Shown here: piece by piece, positions 27,726 through 35,980 of the stretch
Layout: every line of letters starts with the position of its first letter
Position numbering within the stretch: position 1 is the first letter of the stretch
DNA from: Fidelibacterota bacterium
GTDB taxonomy: Bacteria; Marinisomatota; SORT01
Direction: 5' to 3'
Assembly (NCBI GenBank): GCA_022563775.1
Contig: JADFMS010000001.1
Coordinates: 3,312-67,311 of the forward strand
Length of the DNA stretch: 64,000 nt
Made by a program: the position numbers and the translations under genes
Notes under the pieces: model-generated
Databases searched by the model: none
What the model was told of the DNA's origin: nothing
Seen by the model: only the letters and a program-made list of their open reading frames with translations

Positions 27726-29611
27726 CAATTAGAGCCGGTATACTAATTATTTTTATCTTCTCGATGCAAACGCTTGTCTTCGCTCAAATCGGCGGAACTG
27801 ATATTTTATTCCAACGAGCAAGAGCTTATCATAAAGTGGGCAAAATTGAAGATGCCATCAATATACTTCAAAAGCTGCATGAAGAAAAACCGGAAAACAT
27901 CGCCTATTTGAATTTGTTGAAAGAGAGCTACAAAGATTTAGGCGAATTCAATCAATTACTTTCCCTCCTGCAAAAGGATTCAGCTCTTCACCCAGATAAC
28001 TGGCGAATTGAAGCAGAGCTGATTGATACATATTTCAAACTCGAACAGAATGATAATGCCTTCGCAATTATCAACAGATTGTCCAAAGAATATCCTGATA
28101 ATTACCCCCTTACGCGTACAATCGCTTTGGTATTGAGTAGTAACAGATTATTTGATGAGACTGTCGAGCTTTATGAAGGCGCTCAAAAAAGGATGGAAAA
28201 ACCGGGACCGTTGACAAGAGACTTAGCGAATTTTCATGCATCCCGCCTCAATTATGCTCAAGCTACCAAGGAGTATATAAAGTTCCTGAATCTTGCTCCT
28301 CAAAATTTCGAATATATACGCCGGCAACTCTCCCGATTTAATACCGACAGCAGTACAATAACTGTTGTGCTCGATAATCTCAAAGCAGGATTAAAGAAAT
28401 CCCCTGACAATGTATCGTTAAGACAACTCGTAGCGGATTACCAATTCCGAACGGGTAAGTACGAGGAAGCGCTCGCCGAGTATATAATCTTAGAAACAAA
28501 CTCCCAAAGCGACGGACGAATCCTTTTTGAGTTCATCGAAAATCTCAAACTTGAAAAACAATATCAAATCGGCATAAAAGCCTCCCGAAAACTGATGACT
28601 CTAAAGCCAAACAGTAGGATATATCCCAAGACATATTTTATGTTAGCTGAGATGAATGAGCTGAACGAAGCAAGTCAGAATGAATTTTATGCCGAGCTGA
28701 ATCTTACTCTCCAATACAACAACAGTGAGGGAATTAACGAATCACCGGGCATTCCCAAGTCTATTGCGATTTATGATTCGCTCGCAATCACATACCAAAA
28801 CAGTCTGATCGCTTCCAAGGCATTATTCAGAATGGGAGAGATCTATTTCACGAGACTCCAAAATTTAGATGAAGCCGAAAAGGCGTTTAAGAATTCGATG
28901 CTTTCTCAGCGTGGAAAACAAATTATCGAACCCATTCTTGCAAGATTAGCCGACATCGACTTAGAACGGGGTGATCTTGCTTCAGCGAAAGATACTTATC
29001 TGAAGCTTGCCGAGACAACTAAAAGAAAAGAATTTCGTTTAAAAAGTAAATTTATTGTTAGTGAAATTGAATACTTTTCCGGCGAATTTGACAGCTCGCT
29101 CTATCATTTGAATGACCTTATCTTTGAAGCTGATTTTAAAGATCCTATCATGAACGATGCTTTAGAGCTAAGCATTCTATTGGAAATTGTTAAGAGCGAT
29201 AACACCGCAAACTCTCAGGAAGCATTAAAACTTTATTCAAAAGCAGACCTATTATCCCGCCAAAGAAAATATTCGGAAGCCCAGGCACTGTATCAAAATC
29301 TTTACGAAGAATACCCTGATACTCCTTTATCGGACGATGCTTTCTTTCTTGCGGGAAAACTATCAGCTACAATGGGTAGATTCGAGGAATCGGTCGAAAG
29401 GTTAGATCTATTCCTGATCAGTTATCCCGAATCAGACCTTGCCGATGAAGTCCTGCTTTCTGCCGGCGAGATTAGCGAAATTGCTCTTAAAGAGACTGAA
29501 AGCGCAATATTCTATTACGAGAGGTTGTTAATAGATTATCCAAGAAGTATATATGCGGACAGTGCGAGAAAACGATTACGGAATTTAGCAAAAACAGAAA
29601 AAGTAAACTAA
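27722..29611 (+). CDS. Secreted TPR-repeat protein
   Basis: 629 residues from TTG (overlapping the previous stop by 4 bp), with a signal peptide (...MQTLVFA-Q) and tetratricopeptide repeats throughout, for example YHKVGKIEDAINILQKLHEEKPEN and YSEAQALYQNLYEEYPDTP. Probably a periplasmic scaffold for the neighbouring DUF4159/DUF4175 proteins. The next gene begins 1 bp after its stop. Confidence 0.88.
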   Translation: MTIRAGILIIFIFSMQTLVFAQIGGTDILFQRARAYHKVGKIEDAINILQKLHEEKPENIAYLNLLKESYKDLGEFNQLLSLLQKDSALHPDNWRIEAELIDTYFKLEQNDNAFAIINRLSKEYPDNYPLTRTIALVLSSNRLFDETVELYEGAQKRMEKPGPLTRDLANFHASRLNYAQATKEYIKFLNLAPQNFEYIRRQLSRFNTDSSTITVVLDNLKAGLKKSPDNVSLRQLVADYQFRTGKYEEALAEYIILETNSQSDGRILFEFIENLKLEKQYQIGIKASRKLMTLKPNSRIYPKTYFMLAEMNELNEASQNEFYAELNLTLQYNNSEGINESPGIPKSIAIYDSLAITYQNSLIASKALFRMGEIYFTRLQNLDEAEKAFKNSMLSQRGKQIIEPILARLADIDLERGDLASAKDTYLKLAETTKRKEFRLKSKFIVSEIEYFSGEFDSSLYHLNDLIFEADFKDPIMNDALELSILLEIVKSDNTANSQEALKLYSKADLLSRQRKYSEAQALYQNLYEEYPDTPLSDDAFFLAGKLSATMGRFEESVERLDLFLISYPESDLADEVLLSAGEISEIALKETESAIFYYERLLIDYPRSIYADSARKRLRNLAKTEKVN

Positions 29612-29612
29612 A

Positions 29613-30872
29613 TTGAAACTACTACTTACACTTATATTTTTTATATTACAATTATCGCCGCTTTTCGGGCAAAAACTGCTGATACCTATGGATATATCTC
29701 AAAAAAACCATTTAAAAGCCTATGGTTTAACCTTCTGGGCGTTGGAAGCTGATATGGAAATAGAATGGCTTTTGAATTATCAAGGCGGATCCTTTTTAAT
29801 GGATTATTCGGACAAGCTAGCCCGTGAGTGCAGGATTCGGGGCGTTAATTATCAGTCGCCCGATGCCGGTACGATTTTGAATATATACACTGAGATCGAA
29901 GCGAATAACATGGAAATCATACTCCTTGAAAAAGCGCCGAAGATCGCCGTTTATACTCCACCAAATAAACAACCGTGGGATGACGCAGTTACTTTAGCGC
30001 TTGAGTATGCTGAGATACCATACGATAAGCTATGGGATCGGGAAGTTCTTAAGGGTGACCTTTCCAAATATGATTGGCTTCATTTGCATCATGAGGATTT
30101 TACAGGTCAATACGGAAAATTTTACGCCTCTTACCACAGCGCATCATGGTATATCAGGCAACAGCTGCAATACGAAGAAATGGCGGCTGAATTGGGATAT
30201 CAAAGCGTTTCCGAAGAAAAGAAATCAGTGGCGAGAACGATCAAGGATTATATTCGAAATGGCGGTTTTTTATTCGCCATGTGTTCCGCAACTGACAGCT
30301 ACGATATAGCATTAGCTGCTGAGGGTGTTGATATTGCTGATGTTCCTTTCGATATGACGGGTCTGTCGCCCGACCTCAACAGTAAACTTGACTATAGCAA
30401 AACTCTTGTTTTTAAGGATTTCACCCTTGTTACCAATCCGTTAGTATATGAATTTTCCGATATTGACGCTGTTCCCGGCAGCGGGGCAGCTCCAAGACCG
30501 ATAGAAACCGACTACTTCTCTCTTTTTGAATTCTCCGCCAAACATGACCCCGTTCCCACTATGCTGACTCAGAATCATGTTGGTGTCATTAAGGGATTTA
30601 TGGGACAGACCACATCTTTTCGCAAACATCTGATAAAAGACCATATTGTAATTATGGGAGAAGTCGAATCAGCAAATGAAGTAAAATATCTTCATGGAAA
30701 CTTCGGAAGAGGCACATTCACTTTTCTCGGCGGACATGATCCTGAGGATCCCCGTCACCATGTCAACGACCCGCCTACTAATCTCGAGCTACATCCTAAT
30801 TCACCCGGCTATAGGTTGATATTGAACAACATTTTATTCCCAGCCGCAAGGAAGAAACCACAAAAAACATGA
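29613..30872 (+). CDS. Uncharacterised secreted protein with GATase-like region
   Basis: 419 residues from TTG, with signal peptide (...LSPLFG-Q). The mature N-terminus starts KLLIPMDISQKNHLKAYGLTFWAL. Residues 209-230 contain YIRNGGFLFAMCSATDSYD, which shares GGFLFA and its flanking pattern with the DUF4159 protein of the same operon; a distant GATase1/ThuA-like fold is therefore inferred. The C-terminal third has GTFTFLGGHDPEDPRHHVNDPPT and NSPGYRLILNN, features typical of ThuA/GATase1-like ends (LGGHDP). Such proteins have at times been labelled asparagine synthetase, but no AsnB domains are seen. Function unknown. Confidence 0.8.
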   Translation: MKLLLTLIFFILQLSPLFGQKLLIPMDISQKNHLKAYGLTFWALEADMEIEWLLNYQGGSFLMDYSDKLARECRIRGVNYQSPDAGTILNIYTEIEANNMEIILLEKAPKIAVYTPPNKQPWDDAVTLALEYAEIPYDKLWDREVLKGDLSKYDWLHLHHEDFTGQYGKFYASYHSASWYIRQQLQYEEMAAELGYQSVSEEKKSVARTIKDYIRNGGFLFAMCSATDSYDIALAAEGVDIADVPFDMTGLSPDLNSKLDYSKTLVFKDFTLVTNPLVYEFSDIDAVPGSGAAPRPIETDYFSLFEFSAKHDPVPTMLTQNHVGVIKGFMGQTTSFRKHLIKDHIVIMGEVESANEVKYLHGNFGRGTFTFLGGHDPEDPRHHVNDPPTNLELHPNSPGYRLILNNILFPAARKKPQKT

Positions 30873-30879
30873 GGTGTCG

Positions 30880-31278
30880 ATGTCATCACAATTTTCTGTA
30901 AGCACAAATTCATCAACAGAGATGGTCAACATAACAAGCCAAGTCCAGAACGAACTTAAACGTGCTGAAATCAAATCAGGGATCTGCACTGTTTACGTTC
31001 CGCATACAACTGCGGGAATTACCATAAATGAAGGCGCGGATCCTGCCGTAGCAAGAGATATGGTGATGGAGCTGAATAAGATAGTTCCGCTTCAAGATGA
31101 ATATGCCCATGCAGAAGGAAATTCAGCGGCGCATATCAAAACATCACTCTTCGGGTCGTCGGTACAGATTCCCGTGGAAGAGGGTCGTCTCAGTCTTGGA
31201 ACCTGGCAATCGGTGTTTCTTTGTGAATTTGACGGACCTCGGAACAGACGGGTGATAGTGCAAGTGATTGGGAAGTAA
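30880..31278 (+). CDS. yjbQ: YjbQ family (secondary thiamine-phosphate synthase)
   Basis: 132 residues from ATG 30880, chosen because GAGGTG lies 3-8 bp upstream; a GTG at 30874 would add two residues. The UPF0047/YjbQ signature is clear: VYVPHTTAGITINEGADP, the EGNSAAHIKTSLFGSS histidine region and GTWQSVFLCEFDGPR. Family members show a weak thiamine-phosphate synthase activity; the physiological role is uncertain. Last gene of the plus-strand series. Confidence 0.92.
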   Translation: MSSQFSVSTNSSTEMVNITSQVQNELKRAEIKSGICTVYVPHTTAGITINEGADPAVARDMVMELNKIVPLQDEYAHAEGNSAAHIKTSLFGSSVQIPVEEGRLSLGTWQSVFLCEFDGPRNRRVIVQVIGK

Positions 31279-31329
31279 TTGCTTATTTATAGCCTGAGCA
31301 GACTCTGACGACTACGAACTCAGTAAATC

Positions 31330-31800
31330 TTAATCAACTTTCTTGATGAGCCAGCGGGCGGTTCCGCGATCAGATTTCACTACTACCTCATCACCCTGTG
31401 ACTTGCCCAAAATGGCTTTTCCTACAGGAGATTTAGTGGATATTTCTACAACATCGTCCTTGAACAACGGCATGGAGACCACCTCGCCTTCCAAAAGTAC
31501 TCCTGAATCCAAATTTTCGATAGTAATCGTAGAACCTACGAAAACCTTACCCTTAGGTCTGTCTTTTGGGTCGTATACTTCAGCATTGGCGAGTTTACTC
31601 TCCATATCCTGAATTTTTGTCATAAGCATAGATAACCTCTCGCGAGCAGCATGATATTCCGCATTCTCGCTTAAGTCACCCTGTGCTCTTGCTGTTGATA
31701 TTTCATTTTGGACTTCTGATTTCACAGGTCCTTTCATATTTTTCAGTTCCGCCATAAGTTCATCATATTCTTCCTGCTTGAAGAAATATTTTTCGCTCAT
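31330..31800 (-). CDS. greA: Transcription elongation factor GreA
   Basis: 156 residues. N-terminal coiled coil with the acidic tip GDLSENAEYHAA (the Asp and Glu act at the RNA polymerase active site) and a C-terminal FKBP-like domain (SPVGKAILGKSQGDEV). Rescues backtracked RNA polymerase by stimulating transcript cleavage. Its start overlaps the mazG stop by 4 bp. Confidence 0.96.
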   Translation of the reverse strand: MSEKYFFKQEEYDELMAELKNMKGPVKSEVQNEISTARAQGDLSENAEYHAARERLSMLMTKIQDMESKLANAEVYDPKDRPKGKVFVGSTITIENLDSGVLLEGEVVSMPLFKDDVVEISTKSPVGKAILGKSQGDEVVVKSDRGTARWLIKKVD

Positions 31801-32534
31801 ATCTTCCCCTTAATTTTACTGCTTTCCCAAATTTTATCCATTTCCTCTAAAGATAATTCCATTATATTGCGTCCATTCTCCTTAGCCGCTTTTTCGATAC
31901 TCTTGAATCGAGTTTCAAACTTTTTTATTGTCCTGCGAAGCGCATCTTCCGGATTCACACCCATAAACCGGGATAAGTTTACAGCGCTGAAAATAAGATC
32001 TCCAATCTCCTCCTCGAGCTCATTTTCATTTCCATCGTCAGATGCCTTTCGAACTTCCTCAATCTCCTCATCTATCTTTGCCCATATATCCTCTACGTTA
32101 TCCCAATCAAATCCCGTTGTAGCGGCTTTTTCCTGCAATCTGAATGCTCTTTGCAAACCGGACAAACTTGTTGGTACACCATCAATACGAGAATCTCTCC
32201 CCTCTTTTTGCTTCAATTCTTCCCAATCCATTTTTATCTTCTCAATATCCTTCTCTCTGTTTTCGCCAAAAACATGGGGATGTCGTCTCAGTAATTTTTC
32301 ATTTATTCCGGCTAATATATCATTAATATCAAAGTTTCCCTTTTCTTCCCCTAATCTTGCGTGGAATACCACATGCAGCAGGAGATCACCAAGTTCTTCT
32401 TTCAATGAGTTCATATCCATGCTATCAATCGCCTCAACGGCTTCATAAGCTTCTTCTATCAAATATTGCCGAAGTGACTCATGGGTCTGCTCCTTGTCCC
32501 ATTCACAGCCGTTTTCTGAACGTAGAGCTTGCAT
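31797..32534 (-). CDS. mazG: Nucleoside triphosphate pyrophosphohydrolase MazG
   Basis: 245 residues from the first ATG. Two MazG domains with the EExxE/ExxD metal-binding helices: EEAYEAVEAID...KEELGDLLLHVVFHARLGEE and DEEIEEVRKA...EEEIGDLIFSAVNLSR. Hydrolyses NTPs and dNTPs to monophosphates, cleaning the pool and modulating (p)ppGpp responses. The reading frame continues 19 codons upstream with MazG-like sequence (EFDRLIEI), ending at an ATA codon (32591) that has a GGAGAGGAG-type ribosome site 7 bp before it. The true start is probably there (264 residues), with a non-standard codon. It overlaps greA by 4 bp. Confidence 0.9.
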   Translation of the reverse strand: MQALRSENGCEWDKEQTHESLRQYLIEEAYEAVEAIDSMDMNSLKEELGDLLLHVVFHARLGEEKGNFDINDILAGINEKLLRRHPHVFGENREKDIEKIKMDWEELKQKEGRDSRIDGVPTSLSGLQRAFRLQEKAATTGFDWDNVEDIWAKIDEEIEEVRKASDDGNENELEEEIGDLIFSAVNLSRFMGVNPEDALRRTIKKFETRFKSIEKAAKENGRNIMELSLEEMDKIWESSKIKGKI

Positions 32535-32788
32535 AATCTCTATCAGTCTATCGAATTCTGCGGTATAACTCTTTTGCGCTGATTCTTCTATGGAAAATCT
32601 CCTCTCCTGAAATAAATAAAAGGATGTCCTTGCTGACTTTGCAAAATTCTATTCAGCACTCATCCTTCTTAAATATATTTTACCATACATCAAAACACAA
32701 CTACGAATTAATTTTTCCCAAAACCGAAAACTTGATTGTCTGAGCGATATACAATAACTTTGCAGCCTATATTCACAGTGGAGACATC

Positions 32789-34231
32789 ATGCTCAATGAC
32801 AAGTTAAAAGTAATATTTTATTCATTATTACTCTCAATCTTAATTGTTTCTAATATCAGCGCTGAAGAAAATGATATATTGCGGTTAATATTCGGCGAAA
32901 TATTTTATAACTCGGAAGCGTATAGTAATCTCCGTGAACTATCCGATGATATCGGCGGACGAGTTTCCGGCACCGAAGCGGGTTATAGAGCAGAGCGTTG
33001 GGCGCTTCAAAAATTCAGGTCTTACGGTTTACAGAACCCACACTTTGAACGATTTGAAATGCCGGGTTGGAAACGAGGCTCTCTCACGGTAGAGGTAGCG
33101 ACTCCGGAGAAGAAAATACTTTCTGCGGTTGCCCTGGCTAACACTCCATCAAAAGCGAAAATAACCGATAAAATAATCGACGCGGGGTTTGGTCATCCCG
33201 ATGAATTCGCTGAATTAGGTGATATGATAAAAGGTAAGATAGTCCTCGTAGAGGTCGGCACACTCCCCGGAAAAAGATCAGTTCACAGGACAGAGAAGGT
33301 TGAACTTGCCACTCAGTACGGAGCAACCGGATTTGTACTCATCACTGATGCTCCGGGCAATCTCCCGAGAACAGGAACGTGTAAAATTGGCGGATATGCT
33401 GATATCCCGGCTATCAGCGTCTCATCAGAACACGGAACATGGCTCAGAAGATACTTAAAAGATCATCCTGATGTAGAAATGAAGATCAACATGAAAAATA
33501 AAACGGGAAAGACCTATGCGAATAATATCGTAGCGGAGATCATCGGGACGGAAAAACCTGATGAAGTTGTGATAGTAGGCGCTCATCTCGATTCTTGGGA
33601 ACTTGGACAGGGAACCATCGACAACGGCGTAGGTTCCGTATCGCTGCTTGAAACTGCAAGAGTATTGTCATTGTTAGACGCGAAACCGAAACGGACTATA
33701 CGATTTATACTTTTCATGGGAGAAGAATTCGGTCTTTACGGTTCTAAGGCATATGTAAAAGAGCATTCATCCGAACTTGAAAATATAGTTATGATGCTTA
33801 ATATGGACATGGTAGGTGATCCATATAGTTTTAACTCTTACGGTCATGAAGAAGCTCTCCCGTTTCTAAAGGAACTGGCTACTGACCTTCAGGGCTTCGG
33901 AATTTCTGCGGACAAAGTAACAAACAAAGCCGGTCTTCACAGCGATCACCAATCTTTTACGCTCGCGGGGGTTCCTGCTATGAGTATGAGAACAACCTTA
34001 GATGAAAGCATGTGGCGATACTATCACAGCGCGGGGGACACATTCGACAAAGCATCAGAAACTTACCTGAACAACGCTGCCAGCGTAGCTGCCACCACCC
34101 TTCTTAGAATCGCCAATGCTACGGAAAGAGTAGGCAGATTTTATTCAGATGATGAAATAAGAGATATGCTGATAGAACACGAATTAAAGGAACCTCTTTC
34201 GCTCACCGGATATTGGAGATGGAAAGATTAG
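32789..34231 (+). CDS. Secreted M28-family metallopeptidase with PA domain (carboxypeptidase Q-like)
   Basis: 480 residues with signal peptide (1-25). A PA-domain insert (about 115-235, GDMIKGKIVLVEVGTLPG...QYGATGFVLITD) precedes the M28 di-zinc catalytic domain: His266/Asp268 (GAHLDSW), Asp278 (TIDNGVG), Glu312-Glu313 (GEEFGLYG), NMDMVGD and LHSDHQSF supply the zinc ligands and the general base. Probably a periplasmic or exported aminopeptidase/dipeptidase for peptide scavenging. It converges with the CorC-like gene; the two stops overlap by 4 bp. Confidence 0.92.
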   Translation: MLNDKLKVIFYSLLLSILIVSNISAEENDILRLIFGEIFYNSEAYSNLRELSDDIGGRVSGTEAGYRAERWALQKFRSYGLQNPHFERFEMPGWKRGSLTVEVATPEKKILSAVALANTPSKAKITDKIIDAGFGHPDEFAELGDMIKGKIVLVEVGTLPGKRSVHRTEKVELATQYGATGFVLITDAPGNLPRTGTCKIGGYADIPAISVSSEHGTWLRRYLKDHPDVEMKINMKNKTGKTYANNIVAEIIGTEKPDEVVIVGAHLDSWELGQGTIDNGVGSVSLLETARVLSLLDAKPKRTIRFILFMGEEFGLYGSKAYVKEHSSELENIVMMLNMDMVGDPYSFNSYGHEEALPFLKELATDLQGFGISADKVTNKAGLHSDHQSFTLAGVPAMSMRTTLDESMWRYYHSAGDTFDKASETYLNNAASVAATTLLRIANATERVGRFYSDDEIRDMLIEHELKEPLSLTGYWRWKD

Positions 34232-35535
34232 GAATCTTCAACATCTGTGATCTTATCTTTAGTGTCGATTTTTACTCTTATGATCCTGTTTGAATGAACC
34301 TCTAATACCTTAAACACTACTCCACTGTGACTGATTTTCTGCCCCTTCTCCGGAATTTCACCAAATTGATGGAACAGAAACCCTCCAAGCGAATCATATC
34401 CTTCTTCTTTTGGAAAACTGATTCCTAATTCATCCTCCGCGTCGTCAAGATCCCATTTCGCATCAGCATCAAGCAAATTTTCCGATATCCTCTTAAATAT
34501 AGGTTCCTCGTCATCATGTTCATCCTGAATCTCTCCGACGATCTCTTCAAGAATGTCCTCCAATGTCACAAGTCCCGATAACCCTCCGTATTCATCAACT
34601 ACCAACGCAAGTTTTCTTCTTTTATCCTGAAATTCACGCAATAATTCATCTATCATTTTTGTTTCAGGAACATAAAATACCGGTTTAATGACAGCTGATA
34701 AACTTCCCTCACTGTCCTTTTTTTCAATAAACGGAAGCAGATCCCTGGAGTACAGGATACCTACGATATCATCCACACTCTCTCTGTAGACCGGGATGCG
34801 TGAAAATTTGCTTTTCCTTACCACTTTAATCGCCTCATTTAAGCTCGACTCTATCGATAACATTATTACATCTGTCCGAGGCACCATTATCTCACGAACC
34901 TTGGTATCACTCAGTTCAAAGATCCCATGTAACATTTTATGCTCTTCTTTTTCCAACGTTCCTTTCTCTTCCCCCACATCAACCAGTGTTCTTATCTCAT
35001 TTTCATCAAGGTTTACCATCTTTTTTTCAACACCCATTGCTTTTAAAACAAAATCAGTGAATCCGTATATTATCTTTGCTATAGGCTGAAGGATCAGATG
35101 AACAAACGACAGAGGTAAGGCGAAAAATTTCGCGATTTTTTCCGCTCGCCTCACTGCGGCTAATTTCGGCGTAACTTCAGAGATGATAAGAACAGCTATA
35201 GTTATAATAATTATTTCCGCAATAATTACAATATTTTTCTCAATTCCATAATATTGTGCAACGTCAAGAGCCATCAGAGCAGCAAGACTCGCAATCGCCA
35301 CATTTACGATTGTATTGCCCGTTAAAATCGTAATCAACAATTTTCGGGGTTCTCGTAACAGATTTAATAATCTTTTTGTTCCTTTACCATTTTCCTCGGC
35401 AAGCTCTTTAATTCGGGATGCCTTTAAAGAAAAATATGCGGTTTCACTACTCGAAAAAAATGCTGAAATGAGCATCAGAATCAACAGAGAGATTAGTTTA
35501 TACAGAAAAAGTTCGTTAAGAAATTCTAAATCCAT
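34228..35535 (-). CDS. CNNM/CorC-family membrane protein (DUF21, CBS pair, CorC_HlyC)
   Basis: 435 residues. DUF21 transmembrane domain (about 10-190, with FFSSSETAYFSL), a CBS-domain pair (about 215-335, starting IMVPRTDVIML), and the C-terminal transporter-associated CorC_HlyC domain (about 350-430). Homologues are Mg2+/Co2+ efflux or Na+-coupled Mg2+ transporters regulated by nucleotide binding to CBS; also called hemolysin-related in older annotation. Starts 1 bp after the ybeY stop, so it is in the pgpH-ybeY unit, a common arrangement. Confidence 0.93.
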   Translation of the reverse strand: MDLEFLNELFLYKLISLLILMLISAFFSSSETAYFSLKASRIKELAEENGKGTKRLLNLLREPRKLLITILTGNTIVNVAIASLAALMALDVAQYYGIEKNIVIIAEIIIITIAVLIISEVTPKLAAVRRAEKIAKFFALPLSFVHLILQPIAKIIYGFTDFVLKAMGVEKKMVNLDENEIRTLVDVGEEKGTLEKEEHKMLHGIFELSDTKVREIMVPRTDVIMLSIESSLNEAIKVVRKSKFSRIPVYRESVDDIVGILYSRDLLPFIEKKDSEGSLSAVIKPVFYVPETKMIDELLREFQDKRRKLALVVDEYGGLSGLVTLEDILEEIVGEIQDEHDDEEPIFKRISENLLDADAKWDLDDAEDELGISFPKEEGYDSLGGFLFHQFGEIPEKGQKISHSGVVFKVLEVHSNRIIRVKIDTKDKITDVEDS

Positions 35536-35536
35536 A

Positions 35537-35980
35537 TCACTGGGGTTTCGTCATCAAGGAATCTTCGATTAAATCAAGGTAGAAATCTTCTTTCTTTTTC
35601 ATCTCTTCCCTCGATTCAGAAGTCGAATCCTCATATCCGGCAAGGTGAAGTACGCCGTGAATTACAACACGAATTATTTCATTTGAGTGGCTGTTATTAT
35701 ATGTTTTTGAATTCCGTTCCGTTGTCTGCAAACTTACATAAATTTCGCCTTCTATAGGCTCCGAATTTTCATGAAGAGGAAAAGTCACTACATCCGTAGC
35801 GTAATCATGCCCGAGATATTTTTTGTTTACTTCTTTAATTTCATCATCGGAAACGAGTAAAACAGAGACGGATGTGTAATCCTTATCTTCCCCGTCTAAA
35901 ACGGAAGACATTACTGATATCACGGTTTCGGAACTTACTACTTCACTCTCATTCCCGGTTAAGTTAAGTTTTTTGCTCAT
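35537..35980 (-). CDS. ybeY: Endoribonuclease YbeY (rRNA maturation)
   Basis: 147 residues from ATG 35980; a longer frame up to 36085 would add a Lys/Arg-rich stretch lying wholly within the pgpH gene and is rejected. The motif TDVVTFP and the metal helix HGVLHLAGYED are present. Ligands His108 and His112 are kept, but the third His of the HxxxHxxxxxH motif is Asp118. Asp can bind zinc, and GY(K/E)D forms are found in FCB-group YbeY, so activity is probable. Processes 16S rRNA and takes part in ribosome quality control. It overlaps the pgpH end by 17 bp. Confidence 0.92.
   Translation of the reverse strand: MSKKLNLTGNESEVVSSETVISVMSSVLDGEDKDYTSVSVLLVSDDEIKEVNKKYLGHDYATDVVTFPLHENSEPIEGEIYVSLQTTERNSKTYNNSHSNEIIRVVIHGVLHLAGYEDSTSESREEMKKKEDFYLDLIEDSLMTKPQ

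Noticed and set aside
29613..30872. Label asparagine synthetase for the 419-residue secreted protein
   Set aside because: It has a signal peptide and neither the N-terminal nucleophile domain nor the SGGxDS ATP motif of AsnB.
30820..30900. Thiamine (TPP) riboswitch before yjbQ
   Set aside because: No TPP-box core or space for one; yjbQ starts 7 bp after the previous stop.
31279..31329. Terminator hairpin (CTGAG/CTCAG) between yjbQ and greA
   Set aside because: Only a 5-bp stem with a long loop and no T run.
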